The notes: a model not told the origin generated them from the letters alone. Shown: positions 8,093-16,957, counted from the stretch's first letter. The stretch: 64,000 nucleotides of DNA from an uncultured Faecalicatena sp. (GCA_902489075.1 CABTYO010000012.1:6963-70962), one strand, 5' to 3'. Numbers and translations are program-made.

Positions 8093-8833
8093 CTATTGAC
8101 CAATTTTCTCCAGCAGATGAGATTTCATTCTCCTTGAAATTGCACAAATGCTTCCGCCGACCTTAACTTCATTATGTTTCAGGTCAATGGATTCGATTTT
8201 ATCCAGCGCAATCAGATAGGAACGGTGGATTTTCAGGAAACCTTCCCCGATCTCCTTTTCGATATCCGACAGATTCCCCGAAAACTCGATTCTCTGGTTC
8301 CTGCCATGCAGGATCACACAGTGGGAACGTGAGGAGGTCTCAAAATAGTAGATATCCTCGATCGGAATATGGTACAGCTTCTCCCCGCTTCTGCATGTAT
8401 AGCAGACAGAAGCCTCCTTTACCTCCTCTTTTAAGCGCTGGACAATGGACTTTAAACAGCCGCCGATCGAGCTGCTTAACTGTTCAGGAGAATCCTTAAC
8501 AATATAATCAAACGCTTCTATATGATACTGGAAGGTCTTATATGCCAGATCCCGAAAGCTTGTCACATAGACAATGGTCCCGTTCGGGTCCAGCCTGCGT
8601 ATCTCTCTCCCTAAAAGGAAACCGTCATAATCAGAATCCTTCAGTTCCACATCCAGAAAATAGATATTTTGTCTGCCCTTCCGTCCTGCTAAATCATGCA
8701 GCAGATCTTCCGGGCTGGTATAACTGCCTTTGACCTTCATATCATATTCGTGTATCAATATCTGTTTTTCAATTTCCGTCCTGATATAATCCAGTATGGA
8801 CTGTTCGTCATCACATATCAAAATTTCCAGCAT
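8093..8833 (-). CDS. LytTR-family response regulator (AgrA/VirR-like)
   Basis: 246 residues. The N-terminal receiver domain (LEILICDDEQSILDYI) has the acidic pair DD and the phospho-acceptor aspartate in YFLDVELKD. The C-terminal part is a LytTR DNA-binding domain (IYYFETSSRSHCVIL ... FLKIHRSYLIALDKIESID), which binds direct repeats. It starts 6 bases after the histidine kinase stop, with an AAGGAG site. Together they form an Agr/Com-type two-component pair. No AgrD-like peptide or AgrB gene was found nearby, so the signal is unknown. Confidence 0.9.
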   Translation of the reverse strand: MLEILICDDEQSILDYIRTEIEKQILIHEYDMKVKGSYTSPEDLLHDLAGRKGRQNIYFLDVELKDSDYDGFLLGREIRRLDPNGTIVYVTSFRDLAYKTFQYHIEAFDYIVKDSPEQLSSSIGGCLKSIVQRLKEEVKEASVCYTCRSGEKLYHIPIEDIYYFETSSRSHCVILHGRNQRIEFSGNLSDIEKEIGEGFLKIHRSYLIALDKIESIDLKHNEVKVGGSICAISRRMKSHLLEKIGQ

Positions 8834-8839
8834 CTATGT

Positions 8840-10171
8840 TCACTCCTTTAGAATCGCAATCTCCTGGATAAAACGGTGATCCTTAATCTGCACTGCATTG
8901 GTCACATTCGGGTATTTCTCAATGATCTTCCCAAGAGAAAAGAGCCCCATTCCGCGCTGACCGCCTTTTGTGGAGCAGCCTTCCTTAAAAATATCCGTCA
9001 TATTCACTTCGTGATATAACTGATTATCCACGATAATATGCAGCCCCTCTTCCTGGCCTGACAGGACGACATTGATATCCCCCTGCCGGTCCTTTACTTC
9101 CTCGATCGCATTATCCAGAAGAATTCCCAGAACCCTGCACAGGTCCATAATATTCATTTTCACATCACAGACAGGATACAGCACCTCCAGATGCAGCGTG
9201 ATATGAAGCTGATTCATTATTGTGATTTTCTGGTAGATAAGGCTTTTCACCTCATTCATCTGGATATTGGCTAACTGATTCGTCAGGTTCATCTTTTTGC
9301 CGATTTCCTCATCAAAATCATCGATCATCCGGGAAATCGTTTTTTCTATCTCTTCGGTATTCCCTTCCCTGCTCTGCAGGTAAATGCTTGACATCATATT
9401 TTTATAATCGTGCTTGAATACGCGCATATTCTGCTGGATTTTTTCCAGATCCTGAATATAAAGCTCCTGCTGCCTAAGCATCATGTCGCTGTACTTTTTC
9501 TTATCCTTTAAGGAAACAATATTCAAGAGATATACCATGGACAGCGTAAAAATAATGATGATAAACAGACAGGGCAGCATCTGCGTCCATATTGATCTGG
9601 AGGCGGCCGTCATAAGGTAAGAGAGCATATCATATCCAAGCAGGATGAACAGCGTAATTCCCAGTGTCACAGGAAATGAAGTATTCCGGTACTCAAATTC
9701 CCGGAACAGTCTTGCCAGATTCAGCTTTTCCACAATCAGATAAACCGCCGCAAGCAGCAGCGCTGTCATCGGAAAATTCAGGAAATAATACAGCTGCCTG
9801 TCCCCATCTGCCACAAGCGTGACCACCCCGTTAAGGGCTAGAAAAATCGTCTGAACACCTGTGCAGACAGCCGCCGTCAGGAACATAGAACGTTTGATAT
9901 TCCTGTCAAATAGAAGGAGGGTAATGATCCAGCATACGACAAAGATCTCCATGCCCAGAAACAGCATTAGATGGATCCCGGTGACCTGTGATAAGTATAG
10001 CACGAGTTTATCTACATGTATTAATTTTTCAATCAGCAGTGTCAGAAAATAAAGAAGGACTACACCGCCCATCTTCTTTTGACTGACCTTCATGCCTGAT
10101 ATCTTCTGGTAAGCCCAGAAGATCGACAGTACCCATAACAGATTTCCAAACACATTGATAATCAGCTTCAA
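8840..10171 (-). CDS. GHKL-domain sensor histidine kinase (AgrC-like)
   Basis: About 443 residues: six to seven transmembrane segments in the first ~220 residues, a dimerisation helix with the histidine in FKHDYKNMMSS, and a C-terminal GHKL ATPase domain (LLDNAIEEV, MGLFSLGKIIEKY). I prefer the TTG start at 10169-10171 because a GGGGGGA ribosome site lies just before it; the frame also stays open to another TTG at 10237. It pairs with the LytTR regulator downstream and is transcribed from an extended -10 promoter near 10270. Confidence 0.85.
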   Translation of the reverse strand: MKLIINVFGNLLWVLSIFWAYQKISGMKVSQKKMGGVVLLYFLTLLIEKLIHVDKLVLYLSQVTGIHLMLFLGMEIFVVCWIITLLLFDRNIKRSMFLTAAVCTGVQTIFLALNGVVTLVADGDRQLYYFLNFPMTALLLAAVYLIVEKLNLARLFREFEYRNTSFPVTLGITLFILLGYDMLSYLMTAASRSIWTQMLPCLFIIIIFTLSMVYLLNIVSLKDKKKYSDMMLRQQELYIQDLEKIQQNMRVFKHDYKNMMSSIYLQSREGNTEEIEKTISRMIDDFDEEIGKKMNLTNQLANIQMNEVKSLIYQKITIMNQLHITLHLEVLYPVCDVKMNIMDLCRVLGILLDNAIEEVKDRQGDINVVLSGQEEGLHIIVDNQLYHEVNMTDIFKEGCSTKGGQRGMGLFSLGKIIEKYPNVTNAVQIKDHRFIQEIAILKE

Positions 10172-10269
10172 ATTATCCCCCCGGTTCCTGATATAGCAGA
10201 AGGCCGCCTGCTTGACCAATCTCATTCTCAACTTCAAAAGACAGCCTTCTGATATTCGTGTAAAATATG

Positions 10270-10275
10270 TTTATA
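10270..10275 (-). promoter_or_regulatory. extended -10 promoter of the GHKL/LytTR pair
   Basis: Minus strand TGCTATAAA, with TATAAA at 10270-10275 and the TG one base upstream of it. No good -35 hexamer is seen at 16-18 bases. It lies about 100 bases before the preferred start at 10171, so the mRNA leader includes the in-frame TTG at 10237. Confidence 0.4.
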
Positions 10276-10299
10276 GCATAACAAACCGGAGCATGAACG

Positions 10300-11124
10300 T
10301 CAATGTAACAAACCCGTATTCTGTTGCAAATCCGTATTTCGCGAATCTGTATTTGGCGGATCTGTATTCTTCCCAGGCAGCTTTAAAATCAGGACAGACA
10401 AGGCACCGCACAGGAGTAAAATTCCCATGCTCCCCCAGATCCCGACTGCCGATTCTTTATAATACCCTGAAAAGTTAAATACCACATTAATCGGATAAAA
10501 ATATTTCAGGGTACTTGTCATGCTCACAAACAGCCCCGCAATGGAATAGATTTCTGCCAGCACCAGTGCGAGCCAGTACTTTTTCATGCGTGAAGCCAAA
10601 GCGATGACCGGTGATACTGCAAAAAAGATGCCGATGCCTTCCAGCACATATTCTTTCAAAGTGACCAGCACCAGTTCCACTGATAAATCCGAAAAATGCA
10701 ACACCGCCTCGGTCAAAAATGTAATCATGAAAAGCAGCAGATAGAGCATCACGCTGAGTTCAAACGTGACGATCATCTTTGCGACCGTCAGCTTTACCTC
10801 GTTGATGGGAATCAGGCGCAGCGATTTGATCGTGTCCTCATCCTCCTCGCGGCAGATCATATAACTGCCAAAAAGGGCCGTCACGGCTGGAAACACAAAC
10901 ACGACGGACCACGGCTGGACTTCATCCATGTACCAGCCCGCATTATCAATATAGCGCAAATTGTCCCTCACATATTTAAGCCCATCCCCGACGACTGGTC
11001 CATGATACACATCCAGTCCCCCGGCAAAAATCATGACTGCCAGCAGGACCACTGCAAACACAGTGATCCAGACGATCTTCGAACGGCGGATCTTCTGGTG
11101 CTCCGCCCAAAGTAATTTCTGCAT
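10300..11124 (-). CDS. ABC-2 permease, second subunit (bacitracin/lantibiotic-immunity type)
   Basis: 274 residues with six transmembrane segments and the typical start MQKLLWAEHQKIRRSKIVWIT. The pattern of one helix, an external loop (YHGPVVGDGLKYVRDN..), then five helices is that of BcrB/LanE-G type permeases. The C-terminal ~22 residues are a polar tail of NTD repeats (KNTDPPNTDSRNTDLQQNTG) coded by imperfect 15-base tandem repeats, probably a recent slippage product. It is the third gene of the ATPase-permease-permease operon, starting 11 bases after the previous stop. Confidence 0.85.
   Translation of the reverse strand: MQKLLWAEHQKIRRSKIVWITVFAVVLLAVMIFAGGLDVYHGPVVGDGLKYVRDNLRYIDNAGWYMDEVQPWSVVFVFPAVTALFGSYMICREEDEDTIKSLRLIPINEVKLTVAKMIVTFELSVMLYLLLFMITFLTEAVLHFSDLSVELVLVTLKEYVLEGIGIFFAVSPVIALASRMKKYWLALVLAEIYSIAGLFVSMTSTLKYFYPINVVFNFSGYYKESAVGIWGSMGILLLCGALSVLILKLPGKNTDPPNTDSRNTDLQQNTGLLH
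10306..10375. repeat. imperfect 15-bp tandem repeats at the 3' end of the permease gene
   Basis: About four units of the type AATACRGATTYGC, reading on the minus strand, code the NTD-rich tail of the permease. The array runs almost to the stop codon at 10300. Confidence 0.55.
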
Positions 11125-11134
11125 CCTCTAATCC

Positions 11135-11872
11135 TCACTTTCTTCTGCTCAATACAACGTTGACAAATACAACTGCTGCCAGATCCCAGACACAAAAACA
11201 GAGAACTGCCGGCAGAATCCTGAAATCCTGTGTGAGGGTAAGCCCCTGCATCTTTTTATTGCGCAAAAGAATCGGCAGCATACTGGATAATGGGTGCAGA
11301 TACATATTTACTGGAGTTAATATAAAACCAGCAAAAGCGTACACGATTGTAAGGCAGGCCGGAAGGATATATCCCTTCGTACAGGCGGCCACCGCCAGGA
11401 TCGGCAGCATTGCAAATGAAATGATCGCTCCAAGCTCCATGCATCTTTCCAGCAGAAACAGGATACTGCTCCATTTAAATCCAATAATCCCAGTAGGCAC
11501 TCCGCATAACACAGTGGCTGCCGCAGTGATCAGCATGAAGGTGACTGCGTAAATCAGAACCACAAAAAACTTGCTGAAAAAATATCCCATCTGGCTGACA
11601 GGCACGATCCAGAGCTGTTTGGCCGTATCATAACGGTTTTCCTCGTACATCAGCATGGTGCACAGGATTCCCAGAACAACAGGCAGGATAATAAAAACTG
11701 TAAAGCCAAACGCTGCCCATCGGTAAAACTCCATCGGGTCCACATCTGTTTTTCCTAAATATTTGAAATATAGAAGCGCTAAAAACGGCATCATCAGGGC
11801 CGCCAGCAGCATGATCCAAATCAGCTTCCTGCGGCGCAGTTTCAAAAATTCAGTCTGGATCAGTCTAAGCAA
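11135..11872 (-). CDS. ABC-2 permease, first subunit
   Basis: About 245 residues, six transmembrane segments, starting LLRLIQTEFLKLRRRKLIWIM (positively charged, then hydrophobic), as in lantibiotic-immunity and bacitracin permeases. I start it at a TTG at 11870-11872, since a GGGAGGTGA ribosome site lies 5 bases before it; this gives an 8-base overlap with the ATPase. It should form the membrane channel with the permease at 10300-11124, energised by the ATPase at 11865-12788. Confidence 0.85.
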   Translation of the reverse strand: MLRLIQTEFLKLRRRKLIWIMLLAALMMPFLALLYFKYLGKTDVDPMEFYRWAAFGFTVFIILPVVLGILCTMLMYEENRYDTAKQLWIVPVSQMGYFFSKFFVVLIYAVTFMLITAAATVLCGVPTGIIGFKWSSILFLLERCMELGAIISFAMLPILAVAACTKGYILPACLTIVYAFAGFILTPVNMYLHPLSSMLPILLRNKKMQGLTLTQDFRILPAVLCFCVWDLAAVVFVNVVLSRRK

Positions 11873-12788
11873 TGCCCTCACCTCCCGTAATTTTTTTGAA
11901 ATAGTCCTCCAGCGTGTCATTACACAGCTGGGAGCTGATGACTGCCACGTCCTCCAGCATTAAGGCCTTATTGACTGCCGCCATATTCAGGGAGGTATCA
12001 TAGATTCGAAGGGTATGGTCGTCCGAAACCGAATAATCCTGGGTATGGAACTGGCGTTCTAGAATGAGAGACGCCTTCGGTATATCTGAAACCTGAAGAA
12101 GGATATATCTGCTGTTTTTCTTTTCCAGTTCGCGCATACTGCTCTCCTCCAGAAGAACACCATGGTCGATGATGCCGATATCATCCGCCAGCAGTGCGAT
12201 TTCTGAAAGGATATGGCTGGAGATCAGGATCGTCTTGCCCTCCTGCTTACTTAAGTCCAGAATAAAATTACGGACCTCGGCAATACCGATGGGATCAAGG
12301 CCATTGGTCGGCTCGTCGAGGATCAGCAGCTCCGGATCGTGAAGGATGGCATTTGCAATTCCAAGGCGCTGCTTCATGCCCATGGAATATTTCCCGAACA
12401 GCTTTTTATCTTTATAGGGCAGACCAACGACATCCATTGCCCGCTTTACGGCATTTGGAGCCGCCGTGCCCCGCAGCTTTGCAAAAATCTCAAGGTTCTC
12501 CGATCCGGTCAGATTCGGATAGAATCCCGGAGTTTCAATGATGGCTCCGATCCGCGGATAGACCTTCTTCTCCCGTCCCTTGATGTTACGGCCGAATACC
12601 TTCACCTCCCCTGAGGTAATCGGAGTCAGTCCCAGGATCATTTTCATAATCGTGGTCTTTCCTGCTCCATTGCGGCCGAGCAGTCCATAGATCCGTCCCT
12701 TTTTCACATGAAGATTCACAGAATCTACCACGGTCTGGTCTCCATATTTCTTAGTTAGTTGTCTGGTTTCAATCAGAAAATCACTCAT
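11865..12788 (-). CDS. ABC transporter ATP-binding protein (BcrA-like)
   Basis: 307 residues. Walker A GRNGAGKTT, signature YSMGMKQRLGIA, Walker B LLILDEPTNGLD, switch SSH. The Q-G-M-K-Q-R style signature and a ~90-residue C-terminal extension are typical of BcrA and lantibiotic immunity (LanF) ATPases. A GTGAGG ribosome site supports the ATG at 12788, though the frame is open to 12812. It is the first gene of a three-gene operon whose promoter carries four phased copies of a probable response-regulator site. Confidence 0.9.
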   Translation of the reverse strand: MSDFLIETRQLTKKYGDQTVVDSVNLHVKKGRIYGLLGRNGAGKTTIMKMILGLTPITSGEVKVFGRNIKGREKKVYPRIGAIIETPGFYPNLTGSENLEIFAKLRGTAAPNAVKRAMDVVGLPYKDKKLFGKYSMGMKQRLGIANAILHDPELLILDEPTNGLDPIGIAEVRNFILDLSKQEGKTILISSHILSEIALLADDIGIIDHGVLLEESSMRELEKKNSRYILLQVSDIPKASLILERQFHTQDYSVSDDHTLRIYDTSLNMAAVNKALMLEDVAVISSQLCNDTLEDYFKKITGGEGIA

Positions 12789-12841
12789 ATTTTTCCTCAC
12801 TTTCTCGATCATCTGTATGATTCTTTTTCTTTCATGTTCCC

Positions 12842-12895
12842 ATTATAAGAGGCGAACCTTGCCAGAACCTTGCTGAAATCTTGTTTTTATCTTGC
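12842..12895 (-). promoter_or_regulatory. promoter and four-fold 11-bp repeat operator of the Bcr-type ABC operon
   Basis: The minus strand has TATAAT (12842-12847) without a good -35. Upstream are four copies of RCAAGRT, whose conserved ends fall at 12862, 12873, 12884 and 12895, exactly 11 bases apart. The promoter-proximal pair is GCAAGGTTCTGGCAAGGTTC. The same pair, at the same 6-base distance from a TATAAT, precedes the linked response regulator gene at 14673-14692. This is the pattern of an OmpR-family activator binding one face of the helix. The array lies between the kinase stop and the ATPase gene. Confidence 0.75.
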
Positions 12896-12897
12896 TT

Positions 12898-13821
12898 TTA
12901 CAGGACTTTTGGAAGCAGAATGGTAAACGTAGTTCCTGCACCAGGGGTGCTGGACGCCGTAATTGTTCCTCCATGGGCATTGACAAGTTCCTTTGCAATC
13001 GACAGGCCGAGGCCGTTGCCCTGCATGGAACGTGAATGGTCACACTGGTAAAGACGATCAAAAATATGCGCAAGATCCTCCTTTGAAATCCCTTTCCCAT
13101 TATCCGTTACCGTAATCCCGGTCTGCTGTTCCTCTCCGGCAATGCGCAGTGTTACGTGATCTGCCTCGCTATGGACCAGTATATTCTGAAACAGGTTATT
13201 CAGGATACGGGTATATGCATTTGGGTCAACCCGGACCGTATCCTCAGTCTCGGGTATGTCAATTTCATAATCCAGACCGGCATTTTCTAATACTGGTATC
13301 CACTCAGCCATAATATTACGGGATAATTCATTCAGATCATAGACCTCAAAGTGGTACACCTGCTCTCCCGCATCCAGCTTTACCCACTCGAATAAAGAGG
13401 TCACAAATTCCTTTAAGCGATGAGCCTTTTCTGATGCCACATGGATGTATTCCTCCGCTTCCTCCCCTGTGACCAGTTTTCCCTCTACTGCCTCCAGATA
13501 GCCGACCAGTGAGGCCAGCGGTGTCTTCACATCGTGGGATAAACTTGTCATTAATCTCTTGTATGCCTGCTCGGACTGTCTCTGTTGGATCAAAAGTGAT
13601 TGGCTGTCGACCGCGATTTCATTGATGCCATAACAGATCTGTTTTGTCATATCACTTTCCCTGGTCAGTACACGGCGGTTCAGGTTTCCTGCCTTGATAT
13701 CTTCCAGCGCTTCCCGGATCAGAGATAATTGTTCCCGGACACGGCACAGCTTGATAATAAGATACAGAATCACAAGGAAAAGGAAAATGCATCCAAACAT
13801 CAGGTATCCGTTGATATCCAT
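12898..13821 (-). CDS. sensor histidine kinase of the Bcr-type ABC system
   Basis: 307 residues. One N-terminal transmembrane helix (residues ~6-26) and almost no external domain, so it may sense in the membrane or through the transporter. A HAMP-like segment is followed by the phospho-acceptor histidine in SLSHDVKTPLASL (~residue 97), then the N, D/G1 and G2 boxes (NNLFQNILVHS, DNGKGISKED, GNGLGLSIAK). It starts 2 bases after the response regulator stop. It is expected to phosphorylate the regulator at 13824-14525. Confidence 0.92.
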   Translation of the reverse strand: MDINGYLMFGCIFLFLVILYLIIKLCRVREQLSLIREALEDIKAGNLNRRVLTRESDMTKQICYGINEIAVDSQSLLIQQRQSEQAYKRLMTSLSHDVKTPLASLVGYLEAVEGKLVTGEEAEEYIHVASEKAHRLKEFVTSLFEWVKLDAGEQVYHFEVYDLNELSRNIMAEWIPVLENAGLDYEIDIPETEDTVRVDPNAYTRILNNLFQNILVHSEADHVTLRIAGEEQQTGITVTDNGKGISKEDLAHIFDRLYQCDHSRSMQGNGLGLSIAKELVNAHGGTITASSTPGAGTTFTILLPKVL

Positions 13822-13823
13822 TT

Positions 13824-14525
13824 TTATGCCTCCTTATTAAATCGGTACCCCACGCCCCGTACCGTCAGTATATAGTACGGATGCTCCGGGTCCGGCTCTA
13901 CCTTCTTCCGCAGTTTACTGATAAAGGACATAATATTACTGTCATCAAAAGCATAATCTTCCTCCCAGACCTGGTTATAAATCTGCTTTTTCGTAAATAC
14001 CCTACCTTTATTAGACGCCAGAAAAGAAAGAAGGTCAAATTCCCTGCCTGTGAGTTCCACCGCCTGATCATTCACAGTGACAATGCGGTTTGCCTTATCA
14101 ATGACCATCCCCTTCAAAATAAGACGCTCCGTATCCGTTTCCAGAGTCGGGTTCAGGGTGGTATAGCGCCGGATCAGGGAATGGACACGGGCCATCAATT
14201 CGTTGATACTGAAAGGCTTGGTCAGATAATCATCTGCTCCGAGCCGCAGCCCGGAAACCTTATCCTCCTCGTCACTTTTCGCGGTGAGCATCAGCACCGG
14301 GACGTTACTCATCTCCCGGACCTTTCTAAGTACCTGGAACCCGTCCAGATCCGGCATCATAATATCCAGGATGATCAGGCAGAGAGTGTCCTTATTATCA
14401 TCAGCCAGCCGAAGCCCCTCTATGCCTCCATGAGCTGTCAGGGCGGATAAGTTTTCCTGCTCTATACACTTCTTCATCAGGGCGCACAGCTCCCTGTCGT
14501 CATCTATAATCAAGACCTTGTCCAT
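13824..14525 (-). CDS. OmpR/PhoB-family response regulator
   Basis: 233 residues. The receiver domain starts MDKVLIIDDDRELCALM, has the phospho-acceptor in LIILDIMMPD (~D56) and the conserved lysine in LTKPF. The C-terminal winged helix (VELTGREFDLLSFLASNKGRVF ... DDSNIMSFISKLRKKVEPD) is the OmpR DNA-binding domain. The pair resembles VanRS/BcrRS-like systems beside antibiotic transporters. Its promoter holds two 11-bp-phased repeats also found before the ABC operon, so it probably activates both. Confidence 0.93.
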   Translation of the reverse strand: MDKVLIIDDDRELCALMKKCIEQENLSALTAHGGIEGLRLADDNKDTLCLIILDIMMPDLDGFQVLRKVREMSNVPVLMLTAKSDEEDKVSGLRLGADDYLTKPFSINELMARVHSLIRRYTTLNPTLETDTERLILKGMVIDKANRIVTVNDQAVELTGREFDLLSFLASNKGRVFTKKQIYNQVWEEDYAFDDSNIMSFISKLRKKVEPDPEHPYYILTVRGVGYRFNKEA

Positions 14526-14660
14526 AAATTTCGCCTCCTGTTATATTATCTGCTGCTTTTGTCTGTTTTTTATCGTTTTTAGTATAGCAGACATTTTTTG
14601 AAATAGGTATTTCTTTATTATACGGTACTAAGGGGCAAAATACCTTCTGACCCCAACAAT

Positions 14661-14692
14661 ATTATATAGCATGAACCTTGCCAAAACCTTGC
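14661..14692 (-). promoter_or_regulatory. promoter and two-fold repeat operator of the response regulator gene
   Basis: TATAAT at 14661-14666 on the minus strand, then 6 bases, then GCAAGGTT units ending at 14681 and 14692. It has the same sequence, spacing and distance to the -10 as the array at 12842-12895, with only the two proximal units well conserved. This suggests autoregulation. Confidence 0.7.
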
Positions 14693-14722
14693 CTTGTCTT
14701 AATTTTTACCATTATAAATAGA

Positions 14723-14750
14723 GAAAGCCCTGCAGGTTCACAGGACTTTC
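14723..14750 (-). terminator. hairpin after the GyrI-like gene
   Basis: GAAAG.CCTG pairs with CAGG.CTTTC around an 8-base loop. On the minus strand it is followed by a T-rich but interrupted tail (CTCTATTT). It is a weak terminator for the gene ending at 14803. Confidence 0.4.
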
Positions 14751-14802
14751 GGACGTGTAAGTATTGTATTTGAATGAATAACATCACATTTACCCTCAGG
14801 TA

Positions 14803-15408
14803 TCACTTTATCTTATAACGCAGAATGGTTTTCAGTTTACTTTTTTCTGTTCGGTTCGCGTTATTTAAATAGATTTCTCTATGATGACTTTCGATTCTCT
14901 CTAATTGATGTGCCTTTAAAAATTCATCCATCTTTTCAAACGAAGCAGGTTCATCATCAAATGCACCAACATGTAATATCTGAACGCTTTTTCCATCATT
15001 CATCGTATCAAAGCTGATTTGTGCATATAGTGGATTGGGCTTTTTTATCTTCACCTTTTCCAATGCATGATCGACCATTTCTTTCGTTATGAAATCCGGC
15101 TGACGAATCATGATCGTATATTCTAATTTGTCTTTATCGAGTTCCAAACCCTCTATCTGCTTCCAGATTCCCTCCAATGGGTAGACCGTAAAGTCAGTGA
15201 GCTCATTTGATTTAGACGCTGACTTATACCCCATTTTAATTGCATAAGCCAGTGCATATAATGCTCCTACCTTATCCGAAAATTCCGTATCATTTGGATT
15301 TCCTTTTCCACTGATCATGATAAATTTCTGTAAAGGAACATCGACCATGACAGGCTTTGTTTTTACACCGTATAATTCTTTCTCCAGCTTTCTCCATTCG
15401 TGTTTCAT
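14803..15408 (-). CDS. GyrI-like small-molecule-binding protein
   Basis: 201 residues without a DNA-binding domain. The sequence MKHEWRKLEKELYGVK..VMVDVPLQKFIMISGKGNPND, and the later YPLEGIWK and FDTMNDGKSVQILHVGAFDDEPASF, are the marks of stand-alone GyrI-like (SOUL/GyrI superfamily) proteins that bind hydrophobic or cationic ligands. It follows a WYL regulator by 53 bases with a GGAGGTG-like site, so the two likely form one operon in which it may buffer or present the inducing compound. A few members hydrolyse cyclopropanoids; the residues for that were not checked. Confidence 0.82.
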   Translation of the reverse strand: MKHEWRKLEKELYGVKTKPVMVDVPLQKFIMISGKGNPNDTEFSDKVGALYALAYAIKMGYKSASKSNELTDFTVYPLEGIWKQIEGLELDKDKLEYTIMIRQPDFITKEMVDHALEKVKIKKPNPLYAQISFDTMNDGKSVQILHVGAFDDEPASFEKMDEFLKAHQLERIESHHREIYLNNANRTEKSKLKTILRYKIK

Positions 15409-15461
15409 ATGAACACCTCCTTATGCCTCTCATTATACGCTGTATAACCTGCCATCCTAAG

Positions 15462-16370
15462 TCAGGTTCTATATTTTTTCTGCATTTCTTCTATTTTTGC
15501 ATTTATTCGTTCTCTTAAACTCTGTGGTTCTAATATTTCTACATGCTCGGCAAAGGAGAAAATATAACTATAAAGAATGTCATTATCCGGCAAATCAACT
15601 TGTACATATAGATTACCCTGCTCATCCTCTGTTACCTGATCTGTAAATTCATCATATACCCGAAAAGCTGCATGTTTATCGAATTTCAATTTTGTATTGA
15701 TCGTCTTTTCAATTTTTATCTGGCTTTCTATATTGGAAGGTATCGGGATCGGGGGAAAAGTTTCCGTTAATATTTCTAGTGTTTTAATTCTGGTCAGCTT
15801 AAAAAAGCGATAATCATTTCTCATCAGACAAAAACCATACAAATACCAGCTTTTGCTTTTAAATATCAATTTTAACGGCTTGACTCTCCGCTCTGTTATT
15901 TTGCCATTACCTCCATAATATTTCATCGATATGACATTTTTTCCGAAGATAGCATTTTTGATCAAGTTAAATATATCCTGCGTCGGTTTATTTTGAACCC
16001 AATCCGAAAAATCAACTTCTATCCAGTTCGTAGACTTCATTTGAAACAAGGCACCTAACTTTGTTAATAATTCATCTGCATTCTTACCATCTGTCGCGAT
16101 AATCCCCTGTAAAGCATTTAGAATATGTTCTCTTTCTTCTTCTGTAAAAAATGATTTATCCATCGTGAAAGCATCATCAATGAATATCCCGCCATTCTTG
16201 CCCTGAGTTGCATAAATAGGGATACCGGCACTACTGATTACATCAATATCACGATATATGGTTCTAATAGATACCTCGAATTTTTCAGAAAGCTCTGGTG
16301 CTGTAGCTCTTCCCTTTTCTAAAAGATAATAAACCATTTTAAATAGCCGGCTCTCATTCAACTTCTTCAC
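15462..16370 (-). CDS. YafY/WYL-domain transcriptional regulator
   Basis: 302 residues. N-terminal winged helix-turn-helix (LLEKGRATAPELSEKFEVSIRTIYRDIDVIS) followed by a WYL domain (ISMKYYGGNG ... LKLIFKSKSWYLYGFCLMRNDYRFFKLTRI) and a C-terminal WCX extension (YVQVDLPDNDILYSYIFSFAEHVEILEP). WYL regulators bind nucleic-acid-like or small ligands and control nearby genes. It is the first gene of a pair with the GyrI-like protein. Confidence 0.92.
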   Translation of the reverse strand: MKKLNESRLFKMVYYLLEKGRATAPELSEKFEVSIRTIYRDIDVISSAGIPIYATQGKNGGIFIDDAFTMDKSFFTEEEREHILNALQGIIATDGKNADELLTKLGALFQMKSTNWIEVDFSDWVQNKPTQDIFNLIKNAIFGKNVISMKYYGGNGKITERRVKPLKLIFKSKSWYLYGFCLMRNDYRFFKLTRIKTLEILTETFPPIPIPSNIESQIKIEKTINTKLKFDKHAAFRVYDEFTDQVTEDEQGNLYVQVDLPDNDILYSYIFSFAEHVEILEPQSLRERINAKIEEMQKKYRT

Positions 16371-16444
16371 CTCTTTATGGTATTATAGCATATTGAACAT
16401 GACACAGAATGGCAGGTTAAAGGAATCCCCTTTATTTCTTCTTA

Positions 16445-16957
16445 TCATGCATCTGTTCTCAATCGTGAATACATCTTCATGTCAATAACTTTACTATTTT
16501 TTACGGCGTTACTTCGTAAGGTGCCTTCGTATTGAAAACCTGCTTTTTCAAGTACCCGACAAGATGCAATATTATACGCAAATGGTTCTGCGTAGATACG
16601 AATAATATCACTATTGTCAAATACATAGCTGCAAATTTGTCTTACAGCTTCCGTCATAATTCCTTTTCCCCAATATTCTTCCCCTATGTAATAACCTAAC
16701 TCACCAGTTTTACTATGTATGTTTTCTTGACGAAAAACTCCAATACTACCTATCACTTTGTTGTCTATTGTTATAGCAAAGGCAAAGGTATTATTTTCAT
16801 CAGATGAGAGCATAGCCGAAATATAATCTCTTCCATCTTGCTCCGTATAAGGATATGGTAAACCATCTCTGAGATTATCTTGTATTTTTTTGTTTGATAT
16901 ATTAACTGATAAATCTGCTGCATCTAATAATTCCCATTTTCTTATTTTACAAATCAT
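16445..16957 (-). CDS. GNAT N-acetyltransferase (RimJ/RimL type)
   Basis: 170 residues from the ATG at 16957, which has a GGGAGAG site; an open frame further upstream to 17041 lacks one. It has the ribosomal-protein-acetyltransferase pattern: IRKWELLDAADLSV start, GSIGVFR core strand, the acetyl-CoA loop GYYIGEEYWGKGIMTEAV and the end EKAGFQYEGTLRSNAVKNS. Proteins of this group acetylate N-termini or small amines. It is the first of several acetyltransferases in an AT-rich stretch. Confidence 0.88.
   Translation of the reverse strand: MICKIRKWELLDAADLSVNISNKKIQDNLRDGLPYPYTEQDGRDYISAMLSSDENNTFAFAITIDNKVIGSIGVFRQENIHSKTGELGYYIGEEYWGKGIMTEAVRQICSYVFDNSDIIRIYAEPFAYNIASCRVLEKAGFQYEGTLRSNAVKNSKVIDMKMYSRLRTDA

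Noticed and set aside
10238..10299. AgrD-like signal peptide beside the GHKL/LytTR pair
   Set aside because: No start, leader or cysteine/serine core is found in this short space or beyond the LytTR gene.
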